This document shows, piece by piece, positions 8,402 through 17,660 of a stretch of DNA of 64,000 bases. The stretch's first letter is position 1. Each line of letters starts with the position of its first letter. The notes under the pieces are model-generated. The model was not told the DNA's origin, made no database searches, and saw only the letters and a list, made by a program, of their open reading frames with translations. The stretch lies in assembly GCA_038521865.1 (NCBI GenBank), contig JBCBKO010000001.1, positions 372,001 to 436,000 of the forward strand, given 5' to 3'. This DNA comes from CALBPI01 sp038521865 (GTDB lineage: Bacteria; Pseudomonadota; Gammaproteobacteria; Steroidobacterales; Woeseiaceae). The translations under genes and the position numbers were made by a program.

Positions 8402-9088
8402 ATGAGACTACTTGTTGTAGAAGATGATGAGACCCTCCGCGAGTCCCTGAAGGAGCAACTGCTTGCCCAGGGCTATCGCGTTGAGGCGGCAGCGGACGGT
8501 GAGGAAGGTCTGTATTTTGCGCGTGAGTATCCGATCGATCTCGCCATTGTCGATCTTGGCTTGCCCGGCATACCCGGCATTGATCTGATCAAACAGCTGC
8601 GTAGCGCTGGTTACACCTATCCTGTCTTGATACTCACTGCTAGAGACGGCTGGCAGGACAAGGTGGATGGTCTTCAGGCGGGCGCGGATGATTACGTCGC
8701 CAAACCCTTTCACTTCCCGGAAGTATCTGCGCGGATCAATGCGCTGCTACGCCGAGCGGGAGGCTGGGGGTCAGCCGTGCTCGACTGCGGCGTTGTGAAA
8801 CTCGATACCGCGGCGCAAACACTGCTTGTTGATGAGACCGCGGTGGAGCTGACGTCGTTCGAGTATCAGTTGCTCGAATACTTGATGATGCGCGCGGGAG
8901 AAGTGGTCTCGAAAACAGAGCTGACCGACAGGCTCTATGATCAGGATTACGAACGCGACAGCAACGTCATCGAGGTCTTCGTCGGCAGGCTGCGTAAGAA
9001 GATCGATCCGGACAATTCACTCAAACCGATTGAGACGCTCCGAGGCAGGGGCTATCGCTTCGCGCTCGAGCGGCATGGCGAGCGGTAA
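8402..9088 (+). CDS. OmpR-family response regulator, PhoP-like
   Basis: A 228-aa two-domain DNA-binding response regulator. The receiver has the acidic pair Asp8-Asp9, phospho-acceptor Asp51 (AIVDLGLPG), the LTAR switch threonine near 79 and the Lys of AKPF near 101. A winged-helix domain follows (LTSFEYQLLEYLM, then VFVGRLRKKID and ETLRGRGYRF). It is followed after 9 bp by a kinase with PhoQ-like motifs, so it is the likely cognate regulator for envelope stress or divalent cations. PhoP-like is an inference from gene order and sequence character. Confidence 0.88.
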   Translation: MRLLVVEDDETLRESLKEQLLAQGYRVEAAADGEEGLYFAREYPIDLAIVDLGLPGIPGIDLIKQLRSAGYTYPVLILTARDGWQDKVDGLQAGADDYVAKPFHFPEVSARINALLRRAGGWGSAVLDCGVVKLDTAAQTLLVDETAVELTSFEYQLLEYLMMRAGEVVSKTELTDRLYDQDYERDSNVIEVFVGRLRKKIDPDNSLKPIETLRGRGYRFALERHGER

Positions 9089-9097
9089 ACGGCTAGC

Positions 9098-10444
9098 GTG
9101 CGATCGCTGAGAGCTCGACTGCTTCTTATCACCAGCCTTTTGCTGGCCGGTGCACTCGCGGTTGTGGGTGCGATCCTCGATTCCAGCGTGCGCGCTGCGC
9201 TCGATGAGGAACAGCGAGAATTACTAGACTCCCAGATCATCACGCTTCTGGCCGTAGCAGAGCCCGACGAGGGCGAGCGATTGCGGTTGCCCTACGACTT
9301 ACCGGATCAACGTTTCAACACACCGGATTCCGGATTTTATGCAAAGGTTCGTGACAGAAGCGGCGCATTTCTATGGCGATCCGTTTCAGCTGTCGACCTG
9401 ACCTTCACACCGGATACACCACTTCCTGCTCCGGGCGAACGGGTCTTCGCGCGTTCAGTGACGAGCACAGGTGACATGTTGCTGACGCTGACGCTCGGCA
9501 TTATCTGGACCTTTGAAGACGGGTCGGAGCGCTACTTCGCGTTGAGCGCCGCCGAAAGCGAACGCGCGATTATTGGACCATTGAAAAAATTTCGCGGCCG
9601 CATGTTCGCGGTATTCGCGCTGGTTGCAGGCGTGCTTCTTGTCGGCATGGGCTTGGTGCTGTCCTGGTTATTGCGTCCGCTTGGGCAGATCGCCGCAGAG
9701 ATCGCGGATCTCGAGACGGGTGTGCGCACCAGCCTGTCGGATCACTATCCGAGTGAGCTGTCCGGCGTCGCACGAAATCTGAATACCCTCATGAAAAGCG
9801 AACAGCGTCGGACGTCACGCTATCAGCAAACGTTGGCCAACCTTGCACACAGTTTGAAGACGCCGCTCGCCGCCGCGAAGGCGCTGCTCGACGATGGTAC
9901 GACGAAGCCGGAATTGCAGGCGCAGATGCAGCGCATGGAGCAAATCGTGCGCTATCAGCTTGCCCGTCCTGCGATCGGCACAGGCCGCACGGTCGGGAAT
10001 CGCACACTGATAGAACCTGAGATCACCCAGATTCTTGGTGCTTTGGACAAAGTTTACCGGGAAAAAGGCGTGTACGCGGAAATCGACTTTGAGCATGACA
10101 TGGTGTTTCCCGGTGACCGGGGTGATCTTGTTGAGATGCTGGGCAACCTACTCGATAACGCCTATAAGTGGACCACCAACAGGGTGCTGGTCGCAGGACG
10201 CAAGGTGACGCACGCGACTGGCAGCGTGATCGAGTTGTCTGTCGAAGATGATGGCGCAGGTTTTCCTGAGGAAGCGGCTGCTGCGGCCTTGAAGCGTGGG
10301 ACTCGCCTGGACGAGACCGTGCCGGGTACCGGTATCGGGCTCGCGGTAGTTGCGGAGTTGGTTGAGCAATACGAAGGCAAAGTTGCGATCGAGCGCAGTC
10401 GTCTCAACGGTGCGCGCGTCGTCATCACCTTGCCGCTGTCATAG
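9098..10444 (+). CDS. PhoQ-like membrane sensor histidine kinase
   Basis: A 448-aa inner-membrane kinase starting at GTG 9098. It has TM1 at about residues 9-28, a periplasmic sensor of about 135 residues, TM2 at about 167-190, and a short HAMP. The phospho-acceptor is His251 in LAHSLKTPL, the H-box form typical of PhoQ. The N box is NLLDNAYKW near 349, and the G boxes are EDDGAGF and GTGIGLAV. It pairs with the upstream regulator. The signal is not evident; an acidic PhoQ-type patch is not obvious to me. Confidence 0.88.
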   Translation: MRSLRARLLLITSLLLAGALAVVGAILDSSVRAALDEEQRELLDSQIITLLAVAEPDEGERLRLPYDLPDQRFNTPDSGFYAKVRDRSGAFLWRSVSAVDLTFTPDTPLPAPGERVFARSVTSTGDMLLTLTLGIIWTFEDGSERYFALSAAESERAIIGPLKKFRGRMFAVFALVAGVLLVGMGLVLSWLLRPLGQIAAEIADLETGVRTSLSDHYPSELSGVARNLNTLMKSEQRRTSRYQQTLANLAHSLKTPLAAAKALLDDGTTKPELQAQMQRMEQIVRYQLARPAIGTGRTVGNRTLIEPEITQILGALDKVYREKGVYAEIDFEHDMVFPGDRGDLVEMLGNLLDNAYKWTTNRVLVAGRKVTHATGSVIELSVEDDGAGFPEEAAAAALKRGTRLDETVPGTGIGLAVVAELVEQYEGKVAIERSRLNGARVVITLPLS

Positions 10445-10477
10445 TCAGCTCACGAGCGCGTATGCAACAATTACGCA

Positions 10478-13400
10478 ATGAGCTCGCCTTCAGACGACGC
10501 CAGGTCACGCCGTCTCGCACTAAAACCAAACACTGATGTTCTCGATGAAGATCTGCCGATCAATGCGCATCGGGAGGTCATCATGGATGCGCTGCGTACA
10601 CATCCTGTCTTGGTGGTCGCGGGTGAGACCGGGTCCGGCAAAACAACGCAGCTGCCGCGCTTTGCGCTGGCGGCCGGTTTTGGGCGCGAACGTCTGATTG
10701 GCCACACTCAGCCTCGTCGGATCGCGGCGCGTTCGGTGGCAGCAAGGATTGCCGAGGAAACCGATATGCCGCTGGGTGAGGGCGTCGGTTTTGCGGTCAG
10801 GTTCGACGATCGCACAGCCCCGCAAACGCTTGTGCGGATCATGACTGACGGCATCCTCCTCAACGAGGCGCAACGCGACGCGATGCTGAGTCGGTATGAG
10901 GTCATTATCATCGACGAGGCGCATGAGCGGAGTCTGAATATTGACTGCCTGCTCGGCCTACTCAAACGCGTGCTGCGCAAACGGTCGGACCTTCGAGTGA
11001 TCGTTACCTCAGCCACAATCGATGTCGAGCGGTTTTCACAGTTCTTCGACAACGCGCCGGTTATCGAGGTATCCGGTCGGGGATATCCGGTGCGTGTCGA
11101 GTACGCGGATGCGGCGGTCGCCATCGACGACAGCCGCCGCCTCGCACGACAAGTCGCCGACGGCGTTCGCCAATTGCTGTCGGAGGCGCTCCCGAAAACG
11201 GCGCAGGACATTCTGGTCTTTTTGCCTGGTGAGCGAGAAATTCGGGATGCGGAACGCGCCATAGCCAAAAGCGGCGCGGCGAGCAAAGGCTATGAGATTG
11301 TCCCGCTGTTCGGTCGCCTTGCTGACAAAGATCAGCAGTCCGTATTCAGGCCCGGCGGGAATCGCCGAATCGTGCTCGCGACCAACGTGGCAGAGACTTC
11401 GATCACTGTGCCGCGTATCGGTGCTGTACTCGATTCCGGATTGGCCCGAATCAATCGATACTCGCCGCGAGCGCGCGTCACTCAGCTTCAACTGGAAGCG
11501 GTATCACAGGCAAGCGCGAATCAGCGCAGTGGTCGTTGTGGCCGTTTGGGTCCGGGCGTGTGTTTGCGGCTCTACAGCGAGGCCGACTATGCGTCTCGAT
11601 CCGAATTCACCGATCCGGAAATGCTGCGAACCAATCTTGCGAGTGTCGTCTTGCAGATTTCTGCGCTCAACATTGGTGCAGTTTCGGAGTTTCCTTTTCC
11701 GGATCCGCCCGACCCAGGGCGGCTCGACGACGCGCTTCGCGAGCTTCGTGAACTAAAAGCGTTGGATAATCGCGATCGCATCACCCGGTTCGGTCGAAAG
11801 CTTGCGAGGCTGCCGCTCGATCCTCGCCTTGGGACGATGTTGCTGAGCGCTAGGGATGAGAGCGTACGTGGTGCCGTGTTGATCGTCGTTGCCGGGTTAT
11901 CGATTCAGGACCCACGACAGCGCCCGGTCGAGGCGGCTGGCGCGGCCGATCTGGCACATGCCGAATTCGCGGATTCGGAATCCGATTTCATGACTTTGTT
12001 GCGGCTTTGGGCCGCGGGTGAGAACGCGAGGCGAGAAGGGCGTTCCGCTTGGGAGCGATGGTGCGGTGAGTCTTTCTTATCGCCGAGACGGATGCGCGAG
12101 TGGCGCGAGGTTGCAAGCCAGATTGGGCGAATGGCGCAGAGTAAGCCCCATCCGAACGTATCCACGCTGTTTGCTGATAAGGAGCGCCGTCGGCAGCTGC
12201 ACCAAGCGATTCTCTCGGGATTGCTGACACGTATCGGTCATTTGCGTGAGCCCGGAGTCTACGATGGTGTTAGTGGCCGAGCATTTGGTCTGCACAAGGC
12301 GTCCTCCCTGTCATCGCGTGCGCCAAAATGGCTCATGGCGCTCGAGGTCGTTCGCACACACAAGGCGATGGCCAGATATGCGGCAGGCATCTCGCCTGGC
12401 TCGGTGGCCGCTGCGGCGCCGCATCTGACGCGCTACGAATACACTCGACCCTACTGGAATGCGCGCAAGGGACGCGTCGAGTCCAAGCGATCTACGCTGC
12501 TCGGACGTCTTGTCCTCGTGAGCAACCGCCGTGTGCCATACGACACGGTCGATCGCGCGGCGTCACGCAGCGTTTTCATCCGCGATGCATTGGTTGCTGA
12601 TCGCTTGGGCAAGGACTACCCGTTTGCTGATTTCAACCGGGCTGAGCGCGAAGCGCTTGCTCAGTTGGCTGGCCAGCTGCGAAGAGCCGTTGAGGTGCGC
12701 GCCGCTCGTATCGAGCAGCACTTTGATGACCATCTGCCGCCAGAGGTAACCAGTCGTGCCACGCTCGAGCGCTGGCTTTCCGATCGCCGCGAGCATGATT
12801 TAGCGCTGAGAATCGACCGTGAACAATTGTTATCTGAGGCGGCAAAACCAGACCTGGAAATGACACCACAAGCCGCGCCGGTGAAGGGCAACACGCTACC
12901 GTTGTCGTACGCGTTCTCACCGGACCGGGACGATGATGGCGCCACACTGACAGTCCCTGCCGGACTGCTTGGTGCTCTAACACCGTCAGACATCGAACAG
13001 TCGGTGCCGGCGTTCCTGCAACAGCGCGTCGCGGCGCGCTTGAAGGCTTTGCCCAAGAAAGACCGAAAACGTTTGCACCCGATTGCGCAGACGGCGTCGG
13101 CGATTGTTACCACGCTGTCAGCACTCCCGGAAACGGCGCTGGGGCTGGATGATCGATTGCAGGGCGTGTTGCTTCGCGAATACAGCATACAGATTGAACC
13201 GGGTGTCTGGTCGTCGTTGGTCGAGCCGGAGCACTGGTTGCCGAGAATACAAGTCACCGATGAGGTGGGTAACCCGTTGGCGGCAGGGCGCGATCTAGAG
13301 GCGTTGCGTATGGAGTGCGGTCCGTTGCTTCCGAAACCGCAAAGCAAGCCTAAGCCAACGGTCACGGATGGCGCTAACCTCGGTTTTCCAACGCTCAAGT

Positions 13401-14230
13401 CGCCCTATGCAATTCGACGCGGTGGTGCCGAGGTTACCGTTTATCCGGCATTGAGCGTCCAGCCGGATGGTGTTGTGGTGCATGAATTCCTTGATCCGGT
13501 GTCGGCGGCTGATGCGCATGCGGAGGGTGTCTTCGCCCTCTTGCTCAAACGTTTTCGTGATCAGGTCAAGAGCTTGCGCAAGTCGGTGCTTCAGGACCGC
13601 AACGTGCTTCTGCAATGGGCAACCTTCGAAGACGAAGGGGGCGCCGCCTTGGTTGACGATGTTGTTCGAGCAGCGTTTCGCGGCAGTTTTGGTGGGAGCG
13701 TTGGAACGGTCCGTGACCCGGTTGCCTGGCAGGCGCTCTGTGAGCACGGCGCAGCGGAAGTGGTACCCACAGGGATGCGCATACAGGCCTTACTCCCGGA
13801 GGTGCTAGGCGCGCACGCGCAATGCAGGCAGCAACTCTCAAAGACATCGGACGCGTATGGTGAGGCTGTGGATGACGTACAACAGCAAATCGCCCAGCTC
13901 GTATTTCCTGGCTTTCTGATGGCGACGCCCCACGAGCGAATAGACTCGCTGACCCGTTATCTGCGGGCGGCAAGCACGCGCCTGCAACGCATCCCCAGTA
14001 ACCCCGCCAAAGACAATGACTCTCTGGCGATGATTCGCAGCCTCCAGGCGCGCCATGTTGCATTGAACGCATTCACCGGCATTAACCAGAAGCAGGCCGC
14101 TATCAATTTCCGTTGGCTGATCGAGGAATTTCGGGTGTCATTGTTTGCTCAGTCGCTCGGAACCAGCGAGAAGGTGTCTTTGCGCCGGTTGGAGAAGCGA
14201 TGGGATGAGATTTTGAGGATGCCCGACTGA
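10478..14230 (+). CDS. hrpA: ATP-dependent RNA helicase HrpA
   Basis: A 1250-aa DEAH-box helicase, near the 1300-aa length of E. coli HrpA, which resolves stalled or collided ribosomes. Walker A is GETGSGKTT at residues 49-57 and the DEAH box IIDEAHERS near 145. Further motifs are VTSATID and, in the second RecA domain, ATNVAETSITVPRI and NQRSGRCGR (motif VI). The HA2/OB-fold region and the long C-terminal HrpA-specific domain follow. It starts 33 bp after the kinase gene and appears to be transcribed with or just after it. Confidence 0.96.
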   Translation: MSSPSDDARSRRLALKPNTDVLDEDLPINAHREVIMDALRTHPVLVVAGETGSGKTTQLPRFALAAGFGRERLIGHTQPRRIAARSVAARIAEETDMPLGEGVGFAVRFDDRTAPQTLVRIMTDGILLNEAQRDAMLSRYEVIIIDEAHERSLNIDCLLGLLKRVLRKRSDLRVIVTSATIDVERFSQFFDNAPVIEVSGRGYPVRVEYADAAVAIDDSRRLARQVADGVRQLLSEALPKTAQDILVFLPGEREIRDAERAIAKSGAASKGYEIVPLFGRLADKDQQSVFRPGGNRRIVLATNVAETSITVPRIGAVLDSGLARINRYSPRARVTQLQLEAVSQASANQRSGRCGRLGPGVCLRLYSEADYASRSEFTDPEMLRTNLASVVLQISALNIGAVSEFPFPDPPDPGRLDDALRELRELKALDNRDRITRFGRKLARLPLDPRLGTMLLSARDESVRGAVLIVVAGLSIQDPRQRPVEAAGAADLAHAEFADSESDFMTLLRLWAAGENARREGRSAWERWCGESFLSPRRMREWREVASQIGRMAQSKPHPNVSTLFADKERRRQLHQAILSGLLTRIGHLREPGVYDGVSGRAFGLHKASSLSSRAPKWLMALEVVRTHKAMARYAAGISPGSVAAAAPHLTRYEYTRPYWNARKGRVESKRSTLLGRLVLVSNRRVPYDTVDRAASRSVFIRDALVADRLGKDYPFADFNRAEREALAQLAGQLRRAVEVRAARIEQHFDDHLPPEVTSRATLERWLSDRREHDLALRIDREQLLSEAAKPDLEMTPQAAPVKGNTLPLSYAFSPDRDDDGATLTVPAGLLGALTPSDIEQSVPAFLQQRVAARLKALPKKDRKRLHPIAQTASAIVTTLSALPETALGLDDRLQGVLLREYSIQIEPGVWSSLVEPEHWLPRIQVTDEVGNPLAAGRDLEALRMECGPLLPKPQSKPKPTVTDGANLGFPTLKSPYAIRRGGAEVTVYPALSVQPDGVVVHEFLDPVSAADAHAEGVFALLLKRFRDQVKSLRKSVLQDRNVLLQWATFEDEGGAALVDDVVRAAFRGSFGGSVGTVRDPVAWQALCEHGAAEVVPTGMRIQALLPEVLGAHAQCRQQLSKTSDAYGEAVDDVQQQIAQLVFPGFLMATPHERIDSLTRYLRAASTRLQRIPSNPAKDNDSLAMIRSLQARHVALNAFTGINQKQAAINFRWLIEEFRVSLFAQSLGTSEKVSLRRLEKRWDEILRMPD

Positions 14231-14270
14231 AGTGGGTTAACCCGCCTCCGTCATGCGATACTCCCCGCCC

Positions 14271-14795
14271 ATGACCGCACCGCCAGACTCCCGATCACCG
14301 CTCGTCTTCGTCACGACCGGCGGTACCATCGACAAAGTGTATTTCGACGCCGCAAGCCAATATGAGATCGGCGACTCTGTGGTTCAGCAAGTGTTGGCGG
14401 ATGCGCTCGTGGATATCGAGTTTGAGGTGTTGGCGCTGATGCGCAAGGACAGCCTGGAGATGACCGATGAAGATCGTCGCGTGATTCGTCAGGAGATTGT
14501 GAATCACCCCGCCTCAAGGTTTGTGGTAACGCACGGTACTGACACGATGTCAGATACGGCGAACGCTCTGCTACCGGTCAGTGACAAAACCGTCGTTTTC
14601 ACCGGTGCTTTGACGCCCGCAAGGTTTCGAACCACCGACGCGGTGTTCAATATCGGCATGGCGGTAGCGGCGGCACAGACGTTAACGCCCGGCGTCTACC
14701 TCGCCATGAGTGGCAAGGTGTTCGACGCCGGCACCGTCGTCAAGAACCGGGAACGCAACCGGTTCGAGCTATTGGCGACTACAGATCGAAGTTAA
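14271..14795 (+). CDS. one-domain asparaginase-like protein
   Basis: A 174-aa protein equal to only the N-terminal domain of type I/II asparaginases (about 330 aa). It keeps TTGGTIDK (residues 15-22, nucleophilic Thr) and THGTDTM (about 87-93, second Thr and Asp), but has no C-terminal domain. The stop is not caused by an obvious frameshift, and such short proteins form a family of their own, so this is probably not a pseudogene. ATG 14271 is preferred over 14253 because the homologous part begins just after it, and a -10-like GATACT (14257-14262) lies between them. Its 3' end overlaps the convergent dehydrogenase gene by 17 bp. Activity unproven. Confidence 0.8.
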   Translation: MTAPPDSRSPLVFVTTGGTIDKVYFDAASQYEIGDSVVQQVLADALVDIEFEVLALMRKDSLEMTDEDRRVIRQEIVNHPASRFVVTHGTDTMSDTANALLPVSDKTVVFTGALTPARFRTTDAVFNIGMAVAAAQTLTPGVYLAMSGKVFDAGTVVKNRERNRFELLATTDRS

Positions 14796-16296
14796 TGCCC
14801 TGAGCGAGCGGAAGCTCGTGGCTCCAGTTAATGGTGTTGGTCTGACGTCGCATGTACGCCTGCCAGGAGTCTGAGCCCGCTTCTCGGCCGCCTCCGGTCT
14901 CCTTCTCGCCACCGAATGCTCCACCGATTTCCGCCCCAGAAGTGCCTATGTTCACGTTCGCGATGCCACAATCAGATCCGGTCGCGGCAAGGAACTGCTC
15001 TGCATGCTGCAAACGATCGGTGAAGATCGCAGAGGACAATCCTTGGCGAACATCGTTTTGCATGTCGATGGCTTGCTCCAGCGTTTCGAACTCGATGATG
15101 TAGAGCAAGGGGGCAAACGTTTCGTCCTGGACGATTTGCCATTCATTGTTCGCAGTAGCGATCGCGGGTTCAACAAAGTTGCCGGCCCGTTCCACACGGG
15201 AGCCTCCGACAATCAACTCACCACCGGCGTCTTGTACCGCTTGCACAGCACCAAGGAATCGATCGACTGATGCCTCGTCAATCAATGGGCCCATCAGTGT
15301 ATTCTCATCCAATGGATCGCCGATGCGGATTTGTCCGTAGGCGTTGCGCAGCTTTTCGATTAACTCTGCTTTGCGCGACTGGTGCACCAGAACTCTGCGC
15401 GTCGTCGTGCAACGCTGGCCCGCCGTACCGACCGCACCGAAAACGATAGCGGGTACAGCGAGTTCCATATTGGCAAACTCGTCGACAATCAGTGCGTTGT
15501 TGCCACCGAGTTCGAGTAGCGACCGGCCCATGCGCTGTGCAACACGCGAGCCGACGGCATTCCCAATTTCGCAGGAACCTGTGAAAGACATCAATGCGAC
15601 ACGTCGGTCATCGACGAAGGTGTTGGCGAGCTCTGTACCCGAGTCATTGAATAGGAAGAAGATAGGCGGGTAGCCCATCTCGGTGAGTACCTGATTGCAG
15701 ATTTTCTGCACCGCGACACCACACAGAACCGTCTTCGGTGAGGGTTTCCAGACACTCACGTTTCCGGCGATCGCTGCGATGAACGCATTCCACGCCCAAA
15801 CCGCAACCGGGAAATTGAACGCTGAGATGATGCCGACCACACCCAGCGGGTGCCATTGCTCGTACATGCGGTGCAAAGGTCGCTCCGAATGCATGGTCTT
15901 GCCGTAAAGCATGCGCGACTGACCCACGGCAAAGTCAGCGATATCGATCATCTCCTGAACTTCACCGTCACCCTCGGCTTTGATCTTGCCCATTTCCAGT
16001 GTCACCAGACTGCCGAGTGCGTCTTTGTGTGCGCGCAGCGCCTCGCCGACGCGACGAATTGCTTCGCCACGTTGCGGTGCCGGAATCTGCTTCCATCGCG
16101 CCGCTGCGTCGGTCGCGGCGTTCATAATGGCTTCATAGTCCGCCATGCTGCTGGCATCGACGCTGCCAAGCAGATCCCCTGTGGTCGGATTGAACGATTC
16201 AATGCCATTGCCAGTGGCAGGCAGCGGCTGATCGCCGATCCAGCTTCCGGGGTTGGTATCGAGCAGACCGAGGTCGGTGAGAACCGGATGAGTCAT
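14779..16296 (-). CDS. ALDH7-type aldehyde dehydrogenase (aminoadipate semialdehyde dehydrogenase-like)
   Basis: A 505-aa NAD(P)+-dependent aldehyde dehydrogenase. The motif LELGGNNALIVDEFAN and the catalytic loop GQRCTTTRR with Cys296 are the ALDH7 (antiquitin) form, whose members oxidise 2-aminoadipate 6-semialdehyde (or its cyclic form piperideine-6-carboxylate) to 2-aminoadipate. It lies 17 bp downstream of a saccharopine dehydrogenase-like gene on the same strand, fitting one lysine-degradation operon. A broader betaine or alkanal role is less likely given the neighbour. Confidence 0.88.
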   Translation of the reverse strand: MTHPVLTDLGLLDTNPGSWIGDQPLPATGNGIESFNPTTGDLLGSVDASSMADYEAIMNAATDAAARWKQIPAPQRGEAIRRVGEALRAHKDALGSLVTLEMGKIKAEGDGEVQEMIDIADFAVGQSRMLYGKTMHSERPLHRMYEQWHPLGVVGIISAFNFPVAVWAWNAFIAAIAGNVSVWKPSPKTVLCGVAVQKICNQVLTEMGYPPIFFLFNDSGTELANTFVDDRRVALMSFTGSCEIGNAVGSRVAQRMGRSLLELGGNNALIVDEFANMELAVPAIVFGAVGTAGQRCTTTRRVLVHQSRKAELIEKLRNAYGQIRIGDPLDENTLMGPLIDEASVDRFLGAVQAVQDAGGELIVGGSRVERAGNFVEPAIATANNEWQIVQDETFAPLLYIIEFETLEQAIDMQNDVRQGLSSAIFTDRLQHAEQFLAATGSDCGIANVNIGTSGAEIGGAFGGEKETGGGREAGSDSWQAYMRRQTNTINWSHELPLAQGINFDL

Positions 16297-16313
16297 TGGT
16301 ATGTCCTGTGCGC

Positions 16314-17459
16314 TTATTGATTACTGGAGTTCGTCGCGATCGCCCGTGAGGACGTCTGACTGGAGCCACCGTCGGCGTAATAGCTGCCGAAGCGATTGTC
16401 GAGAATCTCGCCCAGAGTGAAGGCTTCCTGAGCGATGAAGCCCCGGAAGCGTTCGGGCTCGGCCATGACTTTGTCGACAACCGCACAAATGCCGCTGGCT
16501 GTCGTGATTTGAATCGCCGACCAAAGCTTGCCCGCGACGAACTGCGGGTAAACCTTGTTGACGTAGTTTTCCTCGCGCAATACGCCGTTCTGGATCCCAG
16601 TGACGGCGGTATAGACGATGACGACATCCTGGAGAGTCTGCGGCACCGCATTCTCGAGAATACGTTTGAGCGTTTGTCGATCGTCTTTCAACTTCAAACC
16701 ATTCATCAGCAGACGCATCTGCTCACAGTGTCCGGGGTAGCGCATGGTCTTGTAGTCCATGTTCTGGACTTTTCCTGCGTAGGTTTCGGCCAGCGATCCC
16801 AAACCGCCTGAGGTGTTGAATGCCTCATACTCAGTGCCGTCGATCTGGATTTGTTCGAGGCCTTCGAGTGCCAGGACTTTGGTCAATTCGCCGTTAACGA
16901 TGCTCTCGCACAGGTTGGCGTATTCGTTGATAACGCCCTCGGTTGACCAGGTCAGAGAGTACTTCAGTACGTTATTGGGGTTCTGCGGGAGCGCGCCGAC
17001 GCGCAGTTTCACCGATCGAATGGCATCGAAGTGACTGATCAGTTCATTGGCTGCGATGCTGATGAAGCCCGGCGCAAGACCACACTGAGGCACAAATGCG
17101 GTCGTAGCCCCTTCGGACTGTTTGCGCACGGCTTCGGTGACGGCGACGTCTTCGGTCAGATCGAAGTAATGCAGGCCTTGCTCGCGAGCGACCTCGGCCA
17201 CGAGCGGATTGCAGTAGAAGGGCAGACTGGAGATCACCGCTGCAGGCCGGTGCTCTGTGACATGCGCGGTCAGCGCTGCTTTGTCTGTCGCGTCAATCGC
17301 AAACGGTCTCACGTTGTCGAGATCATGCTTGGCAGCAACCGCCTGAGCAGCGTCCTTATTCGCGTCGGCAATCTGCACATCGAAATCACCGGAATCGCCT
17401 AGTAGGCCGGAGATCAGCGCACCGATCTTGCCGGCGCCGAGAATCAGCACCTTGTGCAT
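16314..17459 (-). CDS. saccharopine dehydrogenase-like / lysine dehydrogenase-like oxidoreductase
   Basis: A 381-aa NAD(P)-dependent oxidoreductase. The Rossmann glycine motif is LGAGKIG at residues 7-13, with an acidic strand end (VQIADAN) suggesting NAD preference. The FVPQCGLAPGFISI segment belongs to the LYS9/lysine 6-dehydrogenase group. The reading frame is open further upstream, but ATG 17459 puts the nucleotide-binding motif at the N-terminus as usual. The product, aminoadipate semialdehyde, would feed the downstream ALDH7 enzyme. Whether the substrate is saccharopine or lysine itself cannot be read here; no lysine-ketoglutarate reductase gene is in the window. Confidence 0.85.
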   Translation of the reverse strand: MHKVLILGAGKIGALISGLLGDSGDFDVQIADANKDAAQAVAAKHDLDNVRPFAIDATDKAALTAHVTEHRPAAVISSLPFYCNPLVAEVAREQGLHYFDLTEDVAVTEAVRKQSEGATTAFVPQCGLAPGFISIAANELISHFDAIRSVKLRVGALPQNPNNVLKYSLTWSTEGVINEYANLCESIVNGELTKVLALEGLEQIQIDGTEYEAFNTSGGLGSLAETYAGKVQNMDYKTMRYPGHCEQMRLLMNGLKLKDDRQTLKRILENAVPQTLQDVVIVYTAVTGIQNGVLREENYVNKVYPQFVAGKLWSAIQITTASGICAVVDKVMAEPERFRGFIAQEAFTLGEILDNRFGSYYADGGSSQTSSRAIATNSSNQ

Positions 17460-17660
17460 TATGTAGTCCCTTGTATTTATTGTGATCGCGCCGCTCGAGT
17501 GACGGTGCGCGAACGTGGCGCGCAGTGTGCCAATTCGCATGCAATAGCGCCACACTAGGGGTGCTAATAGACCCTGAGTTATGTCGGTGGTTTCAGTGGT
17601 AACCGGTGATGAACAAAGGAGTTTTTGCAACGCACAAAATGCCTGTGGCACACTCCGCGC
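17460..17660. promoter_or_regulatory. divergent intergenic region, saccharopine dehydrogenase / DAHP synthase
   Basis: 201 bp between two divergent genes must hold both promoters. On the plus strand a weak candidate is TTGCAA (17625-17630) with CACACT (17649-17654) at 18-bp spacing, which would start transcription at or very near the ATG at 17661. No hairpin-plus-T-run attenuator or convincing leader peptide is visible. No clear minus-strand promoter was found by eye. Confidence 0.35.
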
